This document shows positions 22,661 to 34,440 of a stretch of DNA of 64,000 bases, one piece after another. The position numbers were made by a program, and so were the translations under genes. A model generated the notes under the pieces. That model did no database searches. It was not told the DNA's origin and was given only the letters and a program-made list of their open reading frames with translations. The first letter of the stretch is position 1. Each line of letters starts with the position of its first letter. The DNA comes from Phialocephala subalpina (Eukaryota; Ascomycota; Leotiomycetes; Helotiales; Mollisiaceae): positions 3,293,662 through 3,357,661 of the forward strand of contig FJOG01000001.1 of NCBI GenBank assembly GCA_900073065.1, in the 5' to 3' direction.

Positions 22661-23629
22661 TCATTTGACATAGTAGTTGGAAGCCTCGATGTTGTTGTAC
22701 TTCTCGTTGGAGACACCTTCAGGAGCAATTTGATTAAGCGTTTGATTCATCTTCATCACCAGATCCAGGAGCATCTCAGGGGGAAATTGAGAGCCTTGCT
22801 CTGCAAAGTATGTTGGGTTGTGCCCAGACCTGGTCAGCTCATCAACTAGGAGACAGCGCAGAGGACTTCCGGGCTCTGTGTTGTCGTATATGTATTCGAA
22901 TGTAGAAGCGTCCAAAGGCCCACACGCCTGTCTGACTCGGATCAGGATGTCCATGACTTCGTTTTGCAAATCTTTGACATCAAGTTTCTCTGCCAATACC
23001 CACAGCTCAACCAAGACGGCATCCTGCTTAGAACACATGAATGTGTGATCATCCTGGTCTTCGTGATTGGTGTCATCCTCCTCGTCCTTGTTGTGGCAAG
23101 TCACGATGATCTTGTTCGAGTACAGGTATTGTGAGAAGAGCCTGAAAGCTTCCTCACTCGTGTCCTCAATGATGTACTTTTCGTTCTTGATTTGGATGAA
23201 ACCGCTCTGAAGGGCAGCCTGGAACGCCTCCGTGTCTTTGCGAGAAAACTCTTCGTGGATGGCAAACTTTATGTGGTCGATGCCGATAAAGAAGATAGCC
23301 AACTCGCTGGGTTTTCTATCTAACGTGAGACTTTGGAATAGACTTTTCAACCTTGAGGGCACTTACGAGAGGTATGGAAGTTTCTTTTTTCCGTCCTTGA
23401 TGAGTGATAACTTTCCTAGTCGCGTCTCCGTGTCTTGAACTGGGAGAGAAGACGTGTCGGAAGTACCAGCAGAATCCTCAGCAGCGCCGTTTTCAGAAGC
23501 AGTAAAGCCCAGCTGACCAAGAGAAGTAGATGCTTTTCCTTTACCTCTAGCACCACCTCTGCCATCAGATCCAACACCTTTGCCTCCACGGTCACCTCCT
23601 CGTGCTCGTGCTCGATCGCGGTCACGCAT
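22661..23629 (-). CDS. BTB/POZ-domain protein
   Basis: Exon 1 is 23629-23367 and exon 2 is 23315-22661, joined across a 51-bp intron (GTAAGT ... GATAG, phase 2), giving 305 residues. The N terminus is Arg/Gly-rich with RG/RGG repeats and low complexity. The BTB region runs from about residue 88: ELAIFFIGIDHIKFAIHEEF, then AFQAALQSGFI and LFSQYLYSNKI. Next comes an acidic loop, then the family's C-terminal half (VELWVLAEKLDVKDLQNEV, EYIYDNTEPGSPLRCLLVDE). Family members are presumed adaptors, possibly for Cul3 ligases, but no Cul3-binding signature can be confirmed. It is the only intact one of the three BTB loci between 20.9 and 26.3 kb. Confidence 0.85.
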
Positions 23630-25243
23630 GGCGTCTATTGTATCCGGGTACTCTGCTGTTCAAGATCAGTAAATACAGTAGAGATTTGTGAAGTAGAGCA
23701 GCGCGTTTAATCTCCCATCTTGCCTGGGCTTTGTCTCGAGGCTGAGAGGTTGGCAATGCTATCGTGAAATAGATGAATGTGGAAAACTTACCCTGCTCGA
23801 GTTTGGTGGAGAAGAAAAATCAAAGATCGATCTTCTTGACTTGAGTGTTGTGAAGTTGGAGACTTGGTTGGGGCGCGAGGAATCCTCCTCGATTTTCTGG
23901 TCCGAGTGGAGGTTGGTGAATGGAAAGTGATGTGATAAGACGCGTTGTGGGGTGAATTCAAGGACGCGATCAATAACCGAGAACCTTTTGCTTTTCCAAT
24001 ATCTCAGCTTTACCTCGACTTTCTGAATCTCTTGTCTTCCAAGATACCCTTTTCAAATCCGTAACCTACCATCCATGCGCAGCTTCTTCTCATTGCTGAA
24101 AGTCTCTCCTGGGGTAGGACATTTTAAATTGCAGACTTCAATGAGTGTCACGCAAAAAAGGCAGAAGTTTACTCGTGGAATTTTCATTTTGAAGGTGAAA
24201 TGTAGACGCGGTTCTTGATTGCCCCTCCCACTACTTCAGACACTCCAACTCGCAATCATCAAACTCCCCAACAACGATAACTCAACAATCCCCTCCCTGC
24301 AGTGATGTATCCAAACTCCCACATCTCTTACCGCGATGAACATGGTAGTCACCTCTCTGAACCTTCCACGGCATCTCAGCTCTCTTGTTGACAGGGACAG
24401 GACTTCGAAGCTTGTTCCCAGCCTCCATCAACATATCCTTGGGCATTTCATGGTTGATAGAGGCGAGACCCGGGCCCTACGCACACTAATTGACTATACA
24501 CCGGTGAAGAAGAGTGCTGGTTTGTGTGTTCTCGCAGTTATTAAATTGAGAGGTGTTGACTAGGCATCCACTTCATGTGATTGACGGCCAAGCTCTAGAG
24601 GTTCGTAGTCTGGAAATGTAGAGAAGTCTAACTAGTTGCCTGACTTGTTACTGGACCATATCTAGAGCTTTCTAACGTCCAAAATGGCTCAAGATATCTT
24701 GTTCCTTACGATGTGTGAAAAGTATCGTAGAAAGCTCAGCATTAGACGGTCGGATGCACTGCCTAAGTTATTGTCCAAGGCTCTCAGACCCTTGGCAAGA
24801 CTTCCGAACATAGTGAACACCTGGTATGAGAAATATGAGAATATTACGCTCTGTAGGTCTGACGAGTGATACACGATACTCAAGGAGGGGGAAAGAAATC
24901 GAGGGTTTCTGAATGCAATTTCTTGAGAACCTTCTACTGGCTGTATCAGCCTGCTCAGGATTTTGCAATGCAAGGAATTCCAGATCAGGGCTGCACACAA
25001 TATTCTGCAAATCGTGAGGTGTGAAGCTATCATCACACGTTCTTTGTCATTGCAATAACCGCATCAACTCCAACGACTGCCCTTGCCTGCCAATGGTATC
25101 TTCGTACTCCCCATGACCAATTCATCGTCTGGATGTCCGTTACGGCCTAACAAGCACACAAGTACTGTATCGTAGCACGACCTGTGCAGAATAATCAACA
25201 TTGGTCTTACTTGTTCCAGTCATAATGCTTACCAAATGTCATC
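23630..25243. other. intergenic, no certain gene
   Basis: This 1.6-kb gap lies between two minus-strand BTB genes. A weak possible start is ATG at 24304 (MYPNSHISYRDEH) followed by GTAGTC...GACAG, but the downstream frame is short and unrecognised. ORFs at 24684-24869 and 24689-25036 overlap antisense and show no domain. I support no gene here. Confidence 0.45.
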
Positions 25244-26321
25244 TCAGTATTGGACAACATCCAGCTCCTGCTCAAAAATCTCACGTCTATTCTTCCCAGA
25301 AAGATGTGGTGGGGCAACACTCTTGAATACTTCGACCAGTTCCATGAGCATCTCGTGTGGAAGAAGGTCGGCCCATTTTTGCAAAAGACCATTCTCAACA
25401 CCCCAAGCGTATTACCAGACAACCAGTCGTCTCAGTGGGCTTCCTGTCGAGGTCTCGTCGTATATGGCCTTCAAAACGGCGGGAGTTATCGGAGCGCAGA
25501 AGTCGAAGCTGCGCTTCAAATGCTGCATTACATGATTCTGGAGCCCACTCATCAAGTATTTTTGACCCAAGAGCCAAAGCTGAACGAGATCAATGTCCTG
25601 CCTAGCGCAATCTCCCTCGTGTCCTTCGACTGCTGGATCGTGCGAGTCTCTGAGGTGATACTTGACGGTGGTCTTGTCTGTGTAGAGATACTCCGAGAAC
25701 AAGGGGAACACGTCCTCATGGACATCCTCAAGAGTATACTCCCCACTTTTTCCCTCGATAAGACTTCCATTGAAAGCCGCGCGGAAAGAAGGCGCATACT
25801 TGTCGACGAAGTCCTTGTGTATTGTGAATTTCTTGCCGCCCGCTACAACGAAGGTGACCAGGTCATTTGGATTCCTGGCAAGTTCATTAGCTTACGCTTG
25901 GCTGCGCGCCTGGGTGGTCGGAAACTTACGAGAGATAGGCTTTAAACTCCTTCTTTGGGACAGGGTCGGAGACAGGGTTCGAGTCACCCGTGATTGTCTC
26001 GTTGCCTCCCCATCCAAATCTTGGAAGTTGTGGGCCAATTGGAGGTTGCTGATGGCGATTTCCGGTGCCCATGGGGTGATATGTTGCGTAGCCTCTGGGT
26101 GGATCCTGCTGAAGATGCTCTGCTGGCGGTGGTGGAGGGGTTGGTCTAGGAGCCTTTGGCGGCGGACCATCGCGAATGTCCTTGTGAGGTGACATGCTTG
26201 CTGATGACTGCATCGTGGTGGCGGAGGAAAAGGGTGAGATCGTTGATGTTGTTCGAGATAAGAAATCGCAGGAGGTTTTAAGGCGCGAAGATGTGGTCTC
26301 GTTTAAAGAAACATGCAGCAA
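25244..26321 (-). pseudogene. BTB/POZ-domain protein with one nonsense codon
   Basis: Exon 1 is 26321-25930 (a better start may be MQSSASMSPHKD at about 26213). It is Pro-rich. A 55-bp intron follows (GTAAGT, branch GCTAATG, acceptor GCCAG). Exon 2 from 25874 encodes the BTB core (NDLVTFVVAGGKKFTIHKDF, SFRAAFNGSLIEG, LFSEYLYTDK) and the usual C-terminal half (LVQLWLLGQKYLMSGLQNHV, IYDETSTGSPLRRLVVW). A TAA at 25412-25414 then interrupts, and the same frame continues as YAWGVENGLLQKWADLLPHE to a TGA at 25244. CAA (Gln) fits the position. One nonsense change is the only defect, so the gene died recently or makes a protein lacking about 57 C-terminal residues. Confidence 0.75.
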
Positions 26322-27701
26322 AGGAAGGCGGAAGTGGAGCTAACGGTTGAGTTCCGGAACCAGAACACCTTCGACATCTGGTGATTGAAATAGATTCACG
26401 TAGTATGTTCCATGTGTTGATCCTGCCTGTGAGGTCGCAAAGCACATTGCCGTCTTAGCCTCGAATCGAAGTCTGTTGAGATGTAGTCGAGCTTGCGATT
26501 GCATACCACCCCACCATGTCCAAAAGAGACATCTCTCTTTTCTCTAACATTGCGAGAAATAGGAACTTCAATTACGTTAAGATATACTAGACAACGAACT
26601 CAACATCGTTCTTTTGACTAAGAAAGCCTCAACGCTAGAAACTAGCTTGAACAAGACTAGTTGTTTGTAGTAAGCCTATGATAACAAGATGCGGGTACTG
26701 AATGATAAACACTTGGAAAGATGGTCAAATTTCCAGATAAGAAAGAATGCCGATGAAAACCGCTCCTCTTCCTATACCGTTCTTGTGCCCTAACATTGAT
26801 TGCTCGTGCGTGCGGTGATGGGGAGACGTTCGAGGCAAACCAGTGAGATTGTGCAACAGTCTAAAAACAGACGCATTTAACGTAACTTCATTCCTTGAAT
26901 CTACAACATTACATAAGCAAAGCTTGATAAGGGGATCAGTAGATATCGAGGGCAGTTAGAGTGTTTCATCGACGAGTTATCTCAGCAATTTAAGACACAG
27001 CTCGATTGTTTCAAGTCAGGGTCTCGTAAAAAATATTTGAATGACAATGACAAGGTGACGCACACCCCATCTCTTTTACCCCTTTAGTATTGGCTAACAC
27101 TTACTCCAATCTTCATAGACACCTTCGAAGTTCTCGGCGTCATAACGCACGTGACGCATACCCCCTTTCCCGTCTCGCTTAGCGCCGGGCCCCAAACAAG
27201 CCCCCGCTGTCAGGGCTTCAAGGTAATCGAAAGTGCAACCCTACTACATTGATTAGTTGAAAGTCAACCTGTTCTTTCTAATCGATCCCCAAATATACCC
27301 CCCCTTTTTTTTGTCTGCAAGTGCGAAGGTTTTTACTTTACTCACGCCAAAATTGCATCCTCAAGTCTCTTCAACCTCGTACAAGCATGTTGGGCCTGCG
27401 ATGGAAGGCGCGGGTTTTGTGCGGCTTCTTATTAGTCCCCGAAATGATGAAAACTGGAGCGAGCTAGTCCGCGGTCCGCGGGACTACTCCACCCTCCAAG
27501 TTTATCCTCAAGACAGTCAAAGATGTAGACTTTATGCTGTCATACACACCAATGTCTCTGGTTCCTGGCTTGAAAGGTTGGGCCGGGCCAACCTTATACA
27601 CAATGCGGTTAGATCTTATATTTCCTCACGTCTCACTTTCTCTATATTCTTCTCATTTTTCTCTCGCCGTCTATCTCTGACTTTCATGGTCACATTTCAT
27701 C
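26322..27701. other. intergenic, no gene seen
   Basis: A 1.4-kb gap between two divergently oriented genes. Neither strand shows a supported frame. The ORF at 27257-27793 runs over the start of the BYS1-like gene in another frame and is spurious. CACGTGACGC occurs near 27149. Confidence 0.5.
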
Positions 27702-28350
27702 ATGCGCTTCTCGAGAATTGTTGGCTCCCTGCTCTCCGCAGCTGCTGCAGTCCTGGCCCAAGAAGTCGATGGGTATATTACTATCAAGCATGAGTGAGTG
27801 AGAATCCATCTTATCATGATTCTCTCTCACCTTCTTTTAGCTTCCCTTACAGCATCTTTGTTGCCAGTATTCCCGCTCAATGGTCAGGAGCCCTCGAGCT
27901 TTCGCACTGGCTTGAACCAGGCGAGGAGACGATAGTCCCATACTCCCCGATTGGCGCCGGTACCTCAATCAAGATCTCGAGAGACACCGACTTAACGCAC
28001 GGCATTCTCCAATTCGAGTACACCAACAACGTCCTAGGACCTAATCAAGGGTGTGAGATCTATCTGAATCTTAGCGATGTCGATGGTCGAAAGTCGGGCG
28101 AGCCTGGCAGTCCATTCATTGATGCCCATATCAATTATTATCCTGTTGGTGTAGGATCAGAAACTTGCAATATGGACATTCTGGAGTGCCTGCCCTGGGT
28201 AGAGTGTGAAGCTGCTTTTCGACACGCTTGGGATAACAAGAAGGTTCATGTATGCTCCTCCTCGCACCCTTCATTTGATCATTCGCTCAACTGTTATAGT
28301 CATGTAACAAGAGACCAGAAGGATTCGTCATTGAGCTTCATCAAGATTAG
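27702..28350 (+). CDS. secreted BYS1-domain (thaumatin-like) protein
   Basis: Exons 27702-27793, 27841-28249 and 28300-28350 join in frame to give 183 residues. Introns are 47 bp (GTGAGT...TTTTAG) and 50 bp (GTATGC...TTATAG). A signal peptide is clear (MRFSRIVGSLLSAAAAVLA), and the mature protein starts near QEVDGY. The body matches the fungal BYS1 family: PYSIFVASIPAQWSG, SIKISRDTDLTHGILQFEYT and LNLSDVDGRK. Cysteines sit at expected places, and the C-terminal CNKRPEGFVIELHQD needs exon 3. BYS1-type proteins are small extracellular or wall-associated proteins of unknown activity. The gene is intact and lies 236 bp from the TIR element. Confidence 0.88.
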
Positions 28351-28586
28351 ACATGCTGGTCAATCGGTGAGACTCTTGGGAAACGCCTGGCAATGCGTTG
28401 GAACGGCGCCAGGAATCTTAGGTTCTTAAACGTCGTCGGTGTGGTTGTGTAACGCAAATCTAGCAGTTATCTCTGCCTGATTTCTAATTCTACAGAAGTG
28501 TTCTGGAAGAGAGTTTATTTTTTAAATTTGAGATGCACTCGTTACTTGCTCGGATATACTTGCCAATTTGCGAAATAAGTGACATA

Positions 28587-29632
28587 AGTCGGACCCCGTA
28601 GAAGTGGGCCACCCCCTGATGTGGGCCACCTTCCCCACCAAAAAATCGATTTTTGAGGGTATTATAACTCCACCAAATGTTTATATATTATAACNNNNNN
28701 NNNNNNNNNNNNNNNNNNNNNNNNNNNNNNNNNNNNNNNNNNNNNNNNNNNNNNNNNNNNNNNNNNNNNNNNNNNNNNNNNNNNNNNNNNNNNNNNNNNN
28801 NNNNNNNNNNNNNNNNNNNNNNNNNNNNNNNNNNNNNNNNNNNNNNNNNNNNNNNNNNNNNNNNNNNNNNNNNNNNNNNNNNNNNNNNNNNNNNNNNNNN
28901 NNNNNNNNNNNNNNNNNNNNNNNNNNNNNNNNNNNNNNNNNNNNNNNNNNNNNNNNNNNNNNNNNNNNNNNNNNNNNNNNNNNNNNNNNNNNNNNNNNNN
29001 NNNNNNNNNNNNNNNNNNNNNNNNNNNNNNNNNNNNNNNNNNNNNNNNNNNNNNNNNNNNNNNNNNNNNNNNNNNNNNNNNNNNNNNNNNNNNNNNNNNN
29101 NNNNNNNNNNNNNNNNNNNNNNNNNNNNNNNNNNNNNNNNNNNNNNNNNNNNNNNNNNNNNNNNNNNNNNNNNNNNNNNNNNNNNNNNNNNNNNNNNNNN
29201 NNNNNNNNNNNNNNNNNNNNNNNNNNNNNNNNNNNNNNNNNNNNNNNNNNNNNNNNNNNNNNNNNNNNNNNNNNNNNNNNNNNNNNNNNNNNNNNNNNNN
29301 NNNNNNNNNNNNNNNNNNNNNNNNNNNNNNNNNNNNNNNNNNNNNNNNNNNNNNNNNNNNNNNNNNNNNNNNNNNNNNNNNNNNNNNNNNNNNNNNNNNN
29401 NNNNNNNNNNNNNNNNNNNNNNNNNNNNNNNNNNNNNNNNNNNNNNNNNNNNNAAAAAAAAATTTGAAATTAAAATTAATAATATTTATTATATTTATAT
29501 AATTAAAAGATATATTTAAATTTTATATTATTTTATTAATTTGTGGTGGTATTATTAAGTTCTAAAAATAAGGGTTTTTGGTGTAAAAGGTGGCCCACAT
29601 CAGGGGGGGGCCCACTTCTAGGGGGTTCGACT
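28587..29632. mobile_element. TIR DNA transposon or MITE, interior unsequenced
   Basis: Left end from 28587 (AGTCGGACCCCGTAGAAGTG, then GGCCACCCCCTGATGTGGGC) and right end to 29632 are inverted copies of about 100 bp. The right end carries ...CCCACATCAGGGG and GGGGTTCGACT. TA dinucleotides flank both ends (28585-28586 and 29633-29634), as expected of Tc1/mariner-like target duplications. The sequence right of the gap is extremely AT-rich, which fits RIP decay. The size is about 1.05 kb if the gap length is right. No transposase can be seen because 759 bp are N. Confidence 0.75.
28695..29453. other. assembly gap (759 N)
   Basis: Run of N inside the TIR element. Any ORF crossing it is meaningless. 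The flanks suggest the gap was caused by the repeat. Confidence 0.99.
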
Positions 29633-30578
29633 TAATGTGCAATTTTTATTGTCCCGACATTCGAGGTGCATTGAAATCACTCTGAATGAGACTTCGACTA
29701 TCATTTGATAAGAGCTCGGGGCTGGATTCTACATTATCTCTTGGCAGGCATCTTTTCGATAAAGTTTATCCAATTGAAAGTCCCACATTTTCTGGGACTT
29801 TGGAGTGTCGCTTCTTTCACACACAGGGAGATACGGAAACTTTCTAATGCTCTGCCATACCACGGACTTGATCTCTCGTGACAAGGCTCAAGAATCACCA
29901 CTTTCAGTCTTCCAGCCCTTCCCGAAGTTTGTTGGTACCTTCTTTTTTTTGGCAGGACTTTCATCACTCGAGAGGCGTATCTCATCCTAGCTACCCCGAA
30001 AAGATACAGACAAGGCTGGGAGATTGCACTAGCTTTTCAAGCCTTCGAGTCAGTCCTTCCCGGGCCCTCTTTCGATGTCCGCAATTTCAATGAATGGATG
30101 CTGAATTTGCTGGAGTCCTCGTAATTCTGGTGTTCAGCAACTTCCTATGACACCACTTCTCTAATTCTTGCTTCTAAAGCAAGTTTCAGAGACAAAATTG
30201 CGTTGTGCTACGTGTAAGTTGCGTTGTGGCATTACGGTATGATTTCAGTGGCAACGTATGTACTAGGCCCACCAGGGTCAAAACTCTCGCTTACGCCACT
30301 CAAAGAGGTATAAGAATCTCAAAAAAACACTATCATCCCGTAGAGCTTGTATGAAAAGGTGACGTCGATGAAGCAGGTCATGATCTCATGAAATTCTGAT
30401 GCTGGAAAGCCCTTCGCTTCACAATATCACCTGAAAATCTCTTCAATCATTTTCTTCTCAAAGCAACAGCCGGGGTATTTTTTCGAAAATTAGCATATAG
30501 GAATTCTGAATTGCACTCGACCCGATCTTTCAGAATCTACATCTGATCACTCATTTTTTCAAACATCGATCCTTCGCA
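29633..30578. other. intergenic, no gene seen
   Basis: No supported frame on either strand. Several short ORFs overlap in different frames without domain content. Confidence 0.5.
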
Positions 30579-30886
30579 ATGCGTTTTTCTATGACCAGCG
30601 CCTTGGCCGCTATGATTTTGGCAGCCACAACCGTCAAAGCAGATCCAGAATTGGCTCCGAAAGAGTCCTTGCTCACTTTTTCCAATTTTAGCCAGCAGCA
30701 GTGGTAGCCGAGGAACCAAAACAGGTCGCTCTCGACGCTAGTTCAGGCGCCTTATCCACCGCGGCTCACCTTCTCACCTTTGACTCACCCTTGCTCACCT
30801 TGACTCACCAAACACTGCCGGTAAAGCAGCTTTGCTCACCTTTCCGAATAGAAATAGATTTCCTTCATATTAAGATTGGCGTGTGA
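30579..30886 (+). other. possible small secreted protein gene, probably broken
   Basis: ATG at 30579 opens a 42-residue frame that starts with a convincing signal peptide (MRFSMTSALAAMILAATTVKA) followed by DPELAPKES. The frame ends at TAG 30705. Another frame gives PAAVVAEEPKQVALDASSGA and continues to 30886, so an intron or frameshift near 30670-30690 may separate them. A word like TTGCTCAC(C)TT recurs at about 30673, 30789 and 30832, with related words between. Either a small effector-like gene with an unresolved intron or a remnant. Confidence 0.35.
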
Positions 30887-31199
30887 TAACCAAACCTTAT
30901 TCAGATAGTTAGATACTTACTCGTTCTAGACGATAACGCCTCCGTCAGCAAGAGTCGCACGAAACGGCCGACTGAGCCTCCCACTTACCGAACTTCACAG
31001 ATTCAACCTCATCCCATACGAACACATGGCGTCGATCTGTTAAGCACTCATTCAACTTCTCTCTGCCATAAGTCGTACCTAAATACGTACGATACTGCTC
31101 CGTAATGGTAGTTGATAGATGATTCGGTATGATTTCAAAAGTCTGAAAGACGACAGCACAAATATTAGGAGGTGTCAACGTCTGACGCTCCTTACGAAC

Positions 31200-32760
31200 A
31201 TGTTACTATTCATACGAGACGAGGTGCAATCCTCTTAGCGGTAGGGCTGCGCCAGGGAATGGGAATATAACGTCCGGTGCAGCGGTGCTCCTGCTAGGCA
31301 AGGTATTATTCATGCAATATCGGCGCGGCATTACAGTTGTATTGAGGGCTATGACAGCTGGTGTGCTTAATGGGGATGGTGTGATTCGCGCAGGTGCGAA
31401 ATCACATCAGGGGAAGATCTATACCAGAGTTCCGTTTACCCGAGGAAGAGAATTTTATGCAAGCAAAGTAAGGCAAGGTAGAATTGCTTTAACGGAAGGG
31501 TTTGTGGTTATTGGTGCGCCTGTCAGCCGTCGTGAGATTTACGTAGCGGTGAGACTGGCTAGGGGAGGGGTTATGGTTAGGTTCAGTAAGAGAGTCACGC
31601 AAGCAACGCGAGGCAGAGTTATTTCGACGGTAAGCTGCATTAATGGAGGGATCTTAGAATTGGCGTGGCTCTTGAGCATTTGAAATTCATGCGTGGACGA
31701 AGGTACGCCGGGAAAGGATGATGCAACTTTTGTTTACCCTGTATAGTTGGGAAATTCATGTAGAGTAGGGCTAGGATCACGACGGCGTGATTTATTCAGT
31801 GGCAGAGTTGCGGTGAGGGAGGGGTTCGTATCAAGGCTTGTTTCTGAATATGGGGGAAATCCAAAACGTGGTAAGGCAGATTTGTGTCGGTGGTAGAGTT
31901 GCAGATCAGAAGTTGGGTACATAGCGACTAGCGTGATTCCTGAGCGCTTTGAACTTATGCAAAGGGGATAATGTCGCGGAAGAGGGGGCTGTGGTGGTGC
32001 TCAGCTCCTCTTATTGCTCAGCATAAGGTGGGTCAGACCATATAGGAAGATGCCGCGGTAGAGAGGGTTGTAGCAGTGCTCAGCTCGCCCACTTTCTTAG
32101 TATGATGTAGATCGGTCCACCGGAATAGGAGTTGCCTGGGAATGGGTTGTGGCAGTGTTTAGCTCGCCCCTTTGGCATGACGTGAATTTGGCCATACGGG
32201 AGAGATAAGAAGCTCACACAACCCGATCTCTGGCGAGGTGAGTTAGAAAGTAGAATAGATACGTCATGGTTCAGCTTAGCGCCTCTCAGAGCATGGCGGC
32301 AGTAAGGGAACATTGCATCAAAAGAGTATACCAGGCTGTGCAGAATCATCATTAAGCAGAGTACATTTATGCACTAGTTAAACTCCGAGAATCCGATTCA
32401 GCCAATGTAAGGTAGACTCGAACTAATACGGAGGCAAGGGATTATACCAAAGCTCAGCCTGCCTCCTTTTTGGGCACGGCAATAATCTGGTGAAACAGGA
32501 GGATATCGTTAAAAATGAATTTGTAGTGGGTGGTTATGCAGTCTTGTTCTCTACGTACAGGAAGTGGTGCCGCGTCGAACGACACCCCTGTAAAATGGGT
32601 TGCGACAATACTCAACTGCCCCTTTCACCTCCGGGACAGGATCTACCGAAGAAGGACTTTGCAGCAGTACTCAACTCGTTATACCATTAAGCATAATATC
32701 AGTATAGTTACTGGGGCAATATCCTTCAAAGAATCAAGTTATAACAGCGCCTTACCTCTC
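31200..32760. repeat. degenerate tandem-repeat tract
   Basis: Diverged copies of a unit of roughly 65-110 bp are seen, clearest at 31975-32180. There GTGGTGCTCAGCTC, GTAGCAGTGCTCAGCTCGCCC and GTGGCAGTGTTTAGCTCGCCC follow one another. Related words recur near 32600 and 32660 (ACAATACTCAACTGCCCC, GCAGTACTCAACTCG). The part at 31280-31900 has similar but weaker repeats (AGAGTTGCGGTGAGGGAGGGG against AGAATTGCTTTAACGGAAGGG). No gene is supported. The 132-residue ORF at 31285 reads through the repeats. Confidence 0.5.
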
Positions 32761-32910
32761 CCTTTTACATGATATAAAACCTGCAATCAAGGAAAAACGA
32801 GAAGCTTACATAGCTTGATCTGAAGGGGGTGGCTTAAGACAGAGGATGTGTTAGATAGACGTGCTAGTGCCTGGTGTTTGATCCCACAAAGGAGCAAATA
32901 AACGTAGCAC

Positions 32911-32990
32911 CATCTTCATCAGTCTTCATCTTCATCAGTCTTCATCTTCATCAGTCTTCATCTTCATCAGTCTTCATCTTCATCAGTCTT
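32911..32990 (+). repeat. minisatellite, five copies of a 16-bp unit
   Basis: Five perfect head-to-tail copies of CATCTTCATCAGTCTT. The unit is not a multiple of three and the tract is outside any supported gene, so it is noncoding. Confidence 0.95.
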
Positions 32991-34440
32991 TCTCCCTTCA
33001 CCAATTATCAGAATCAACTTCCATCCCTTGGTTCCTTGAGTATTCTTTCAAACATACCTTTTCTAGATTCTAGATTGGTAATGGACCTCGGCCCAACAAA
33101 CCCTACAAAGCCAACGTCCTAAGAATACGGCAATCACTAGATCTCGAAATAGACCTACAATATACATACTATACCCATTTTTCACTCCATATCACGCGAT
33201 AGACGTACTAGAAAGTACCAAACAATAAGCTTATCTATCGGACTCCTAAAAAGCGCAACGCGACGGCCCATCACCATTCATAACTTCAAACGTAAAAGAT
33301 TCATCAAAGTTGATAGCAAGCTTCCTATCCTTCTCAGATTACAATTAGCTAAATACAGTAGAGATACCGGCTACTCGACCGCTCAATTAATGAGATTTGC
33401 CGGGTATATAAATGTATCCAGTGTCATTTCTATTGCTGATAATGAGCAAGAGGACCGCCGTTCCCCGGCAGGTGACGGTAACGTCACGTCAGTAAAGCCT
33501 ACAGCCTTAACGACAGAGAACCCAAGAGGGTCGCTATGCGCAAACTCAGAGGAAGCTCAGGTCATTTCAATTGATGAAGACTCAGGTATGGAATATCTTA
33601 CAACCAGGGTACCTAAGGAGTATTCCCTTCGTCGCGGTCAAGGGTCAAGCCCGGACAATCTTTTCAGGGGCATTTGGTAACGTTCCACTCAGCAACGATC
33701 TACTGAACCTATGTGATTTCGAAGGGTGTAAACGGAGTTGATTCTTCTAAATCTACGTGAGAAGTCTTCTTATGGAAGGAGCTTCGAACTGGCTGACAAA
33801 GAAAACGTGATATCACGTGCTGGATATCACACTTAAGAGCATCAAAGGGTCCATTGTCCCAGCAAGTCTATTACCGCAAATGCTGTGCCAGTCAACGGCC
33901 CAATCAAGACGGAATCCCAAGTGCTCGCTGGAGTTGATGCTGGTCAACTGTATTTTTCCCAATCTCTAAAAATTAGTTAGCATCACTTCTAAGAAACATA
34001 ATCCTAAACAGCAGGACGAAAGATGTGAAATTCGGTACTACCACCCACCTCTCTCTCGGATTCTTGTCAGTTAATAGCCTCGGCTTGTACGCACTGACGC
34101 CGAATATATGCGGCATAGCAGCAATATATCTCGAAGCAACGACATTTTCAAATGCTACCAGAGCATGCAACAGAGTACATACTTCAGTATGTTCCTCGGG
34201 AATCCGGCAGCTAAGCCGTAGTAGATGTCGAAACCGCATTCTGCGTAACTTCCAGGTTTTCTTGTAGGGTCTTGATACCAGGTCCTTAATAACGTGTTTG
34301 AGATCTCTGAAATCATGTGAGGCTCACAGGGAAGCTAGATTCCTTGGGTATCAAGGCCTGGCAGATCGCCAACTTGCAAACAGGCAGACAGGAGGTTGCT
34401 TGGTGATGTGGATGATGCTCATGCGAGGGCCTCAGTCACT
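32991..34440. other. gene-poor stretch with repeat copy B
   Basis: Contains the dispersed repeat at 33723-33832. An ORF at 33390-33680 (plus, 96 residues, acidic/polar) is the only protein-like frame, but it has no recognisable domain or splice partner. An antisense ORF at 33973-34239 is also unsupported. Confidence 0.45.
33723..33832 (-). repeat. dispersed repeat, copy B (inverted partner at 735-845)
   Basis: Reverse-complement match to 735-845 over about 110 bp. This copy has the perfect palindrome GTGATATC...GATATCAC. Confidence 0.8.

Noticed and set aside
28677..29519. 280-codon ORF
   Set aside because: It consists almost entirely of N. It is an artefact of the gap.
32911..32990. Five 16-bp repeats as a CRISPR array
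   Set aside because: There are no spacers, the unit is directly tandem, and the genome is fungal.
735..33832. A Starship-type giant element between the inverted repeats
   Set aside because: No tyrosine-recombinase captain gene (DUF3435) is seen at either end, and the repeats are in inverted orientation. It is kept only as a dispersed-repeat observation.
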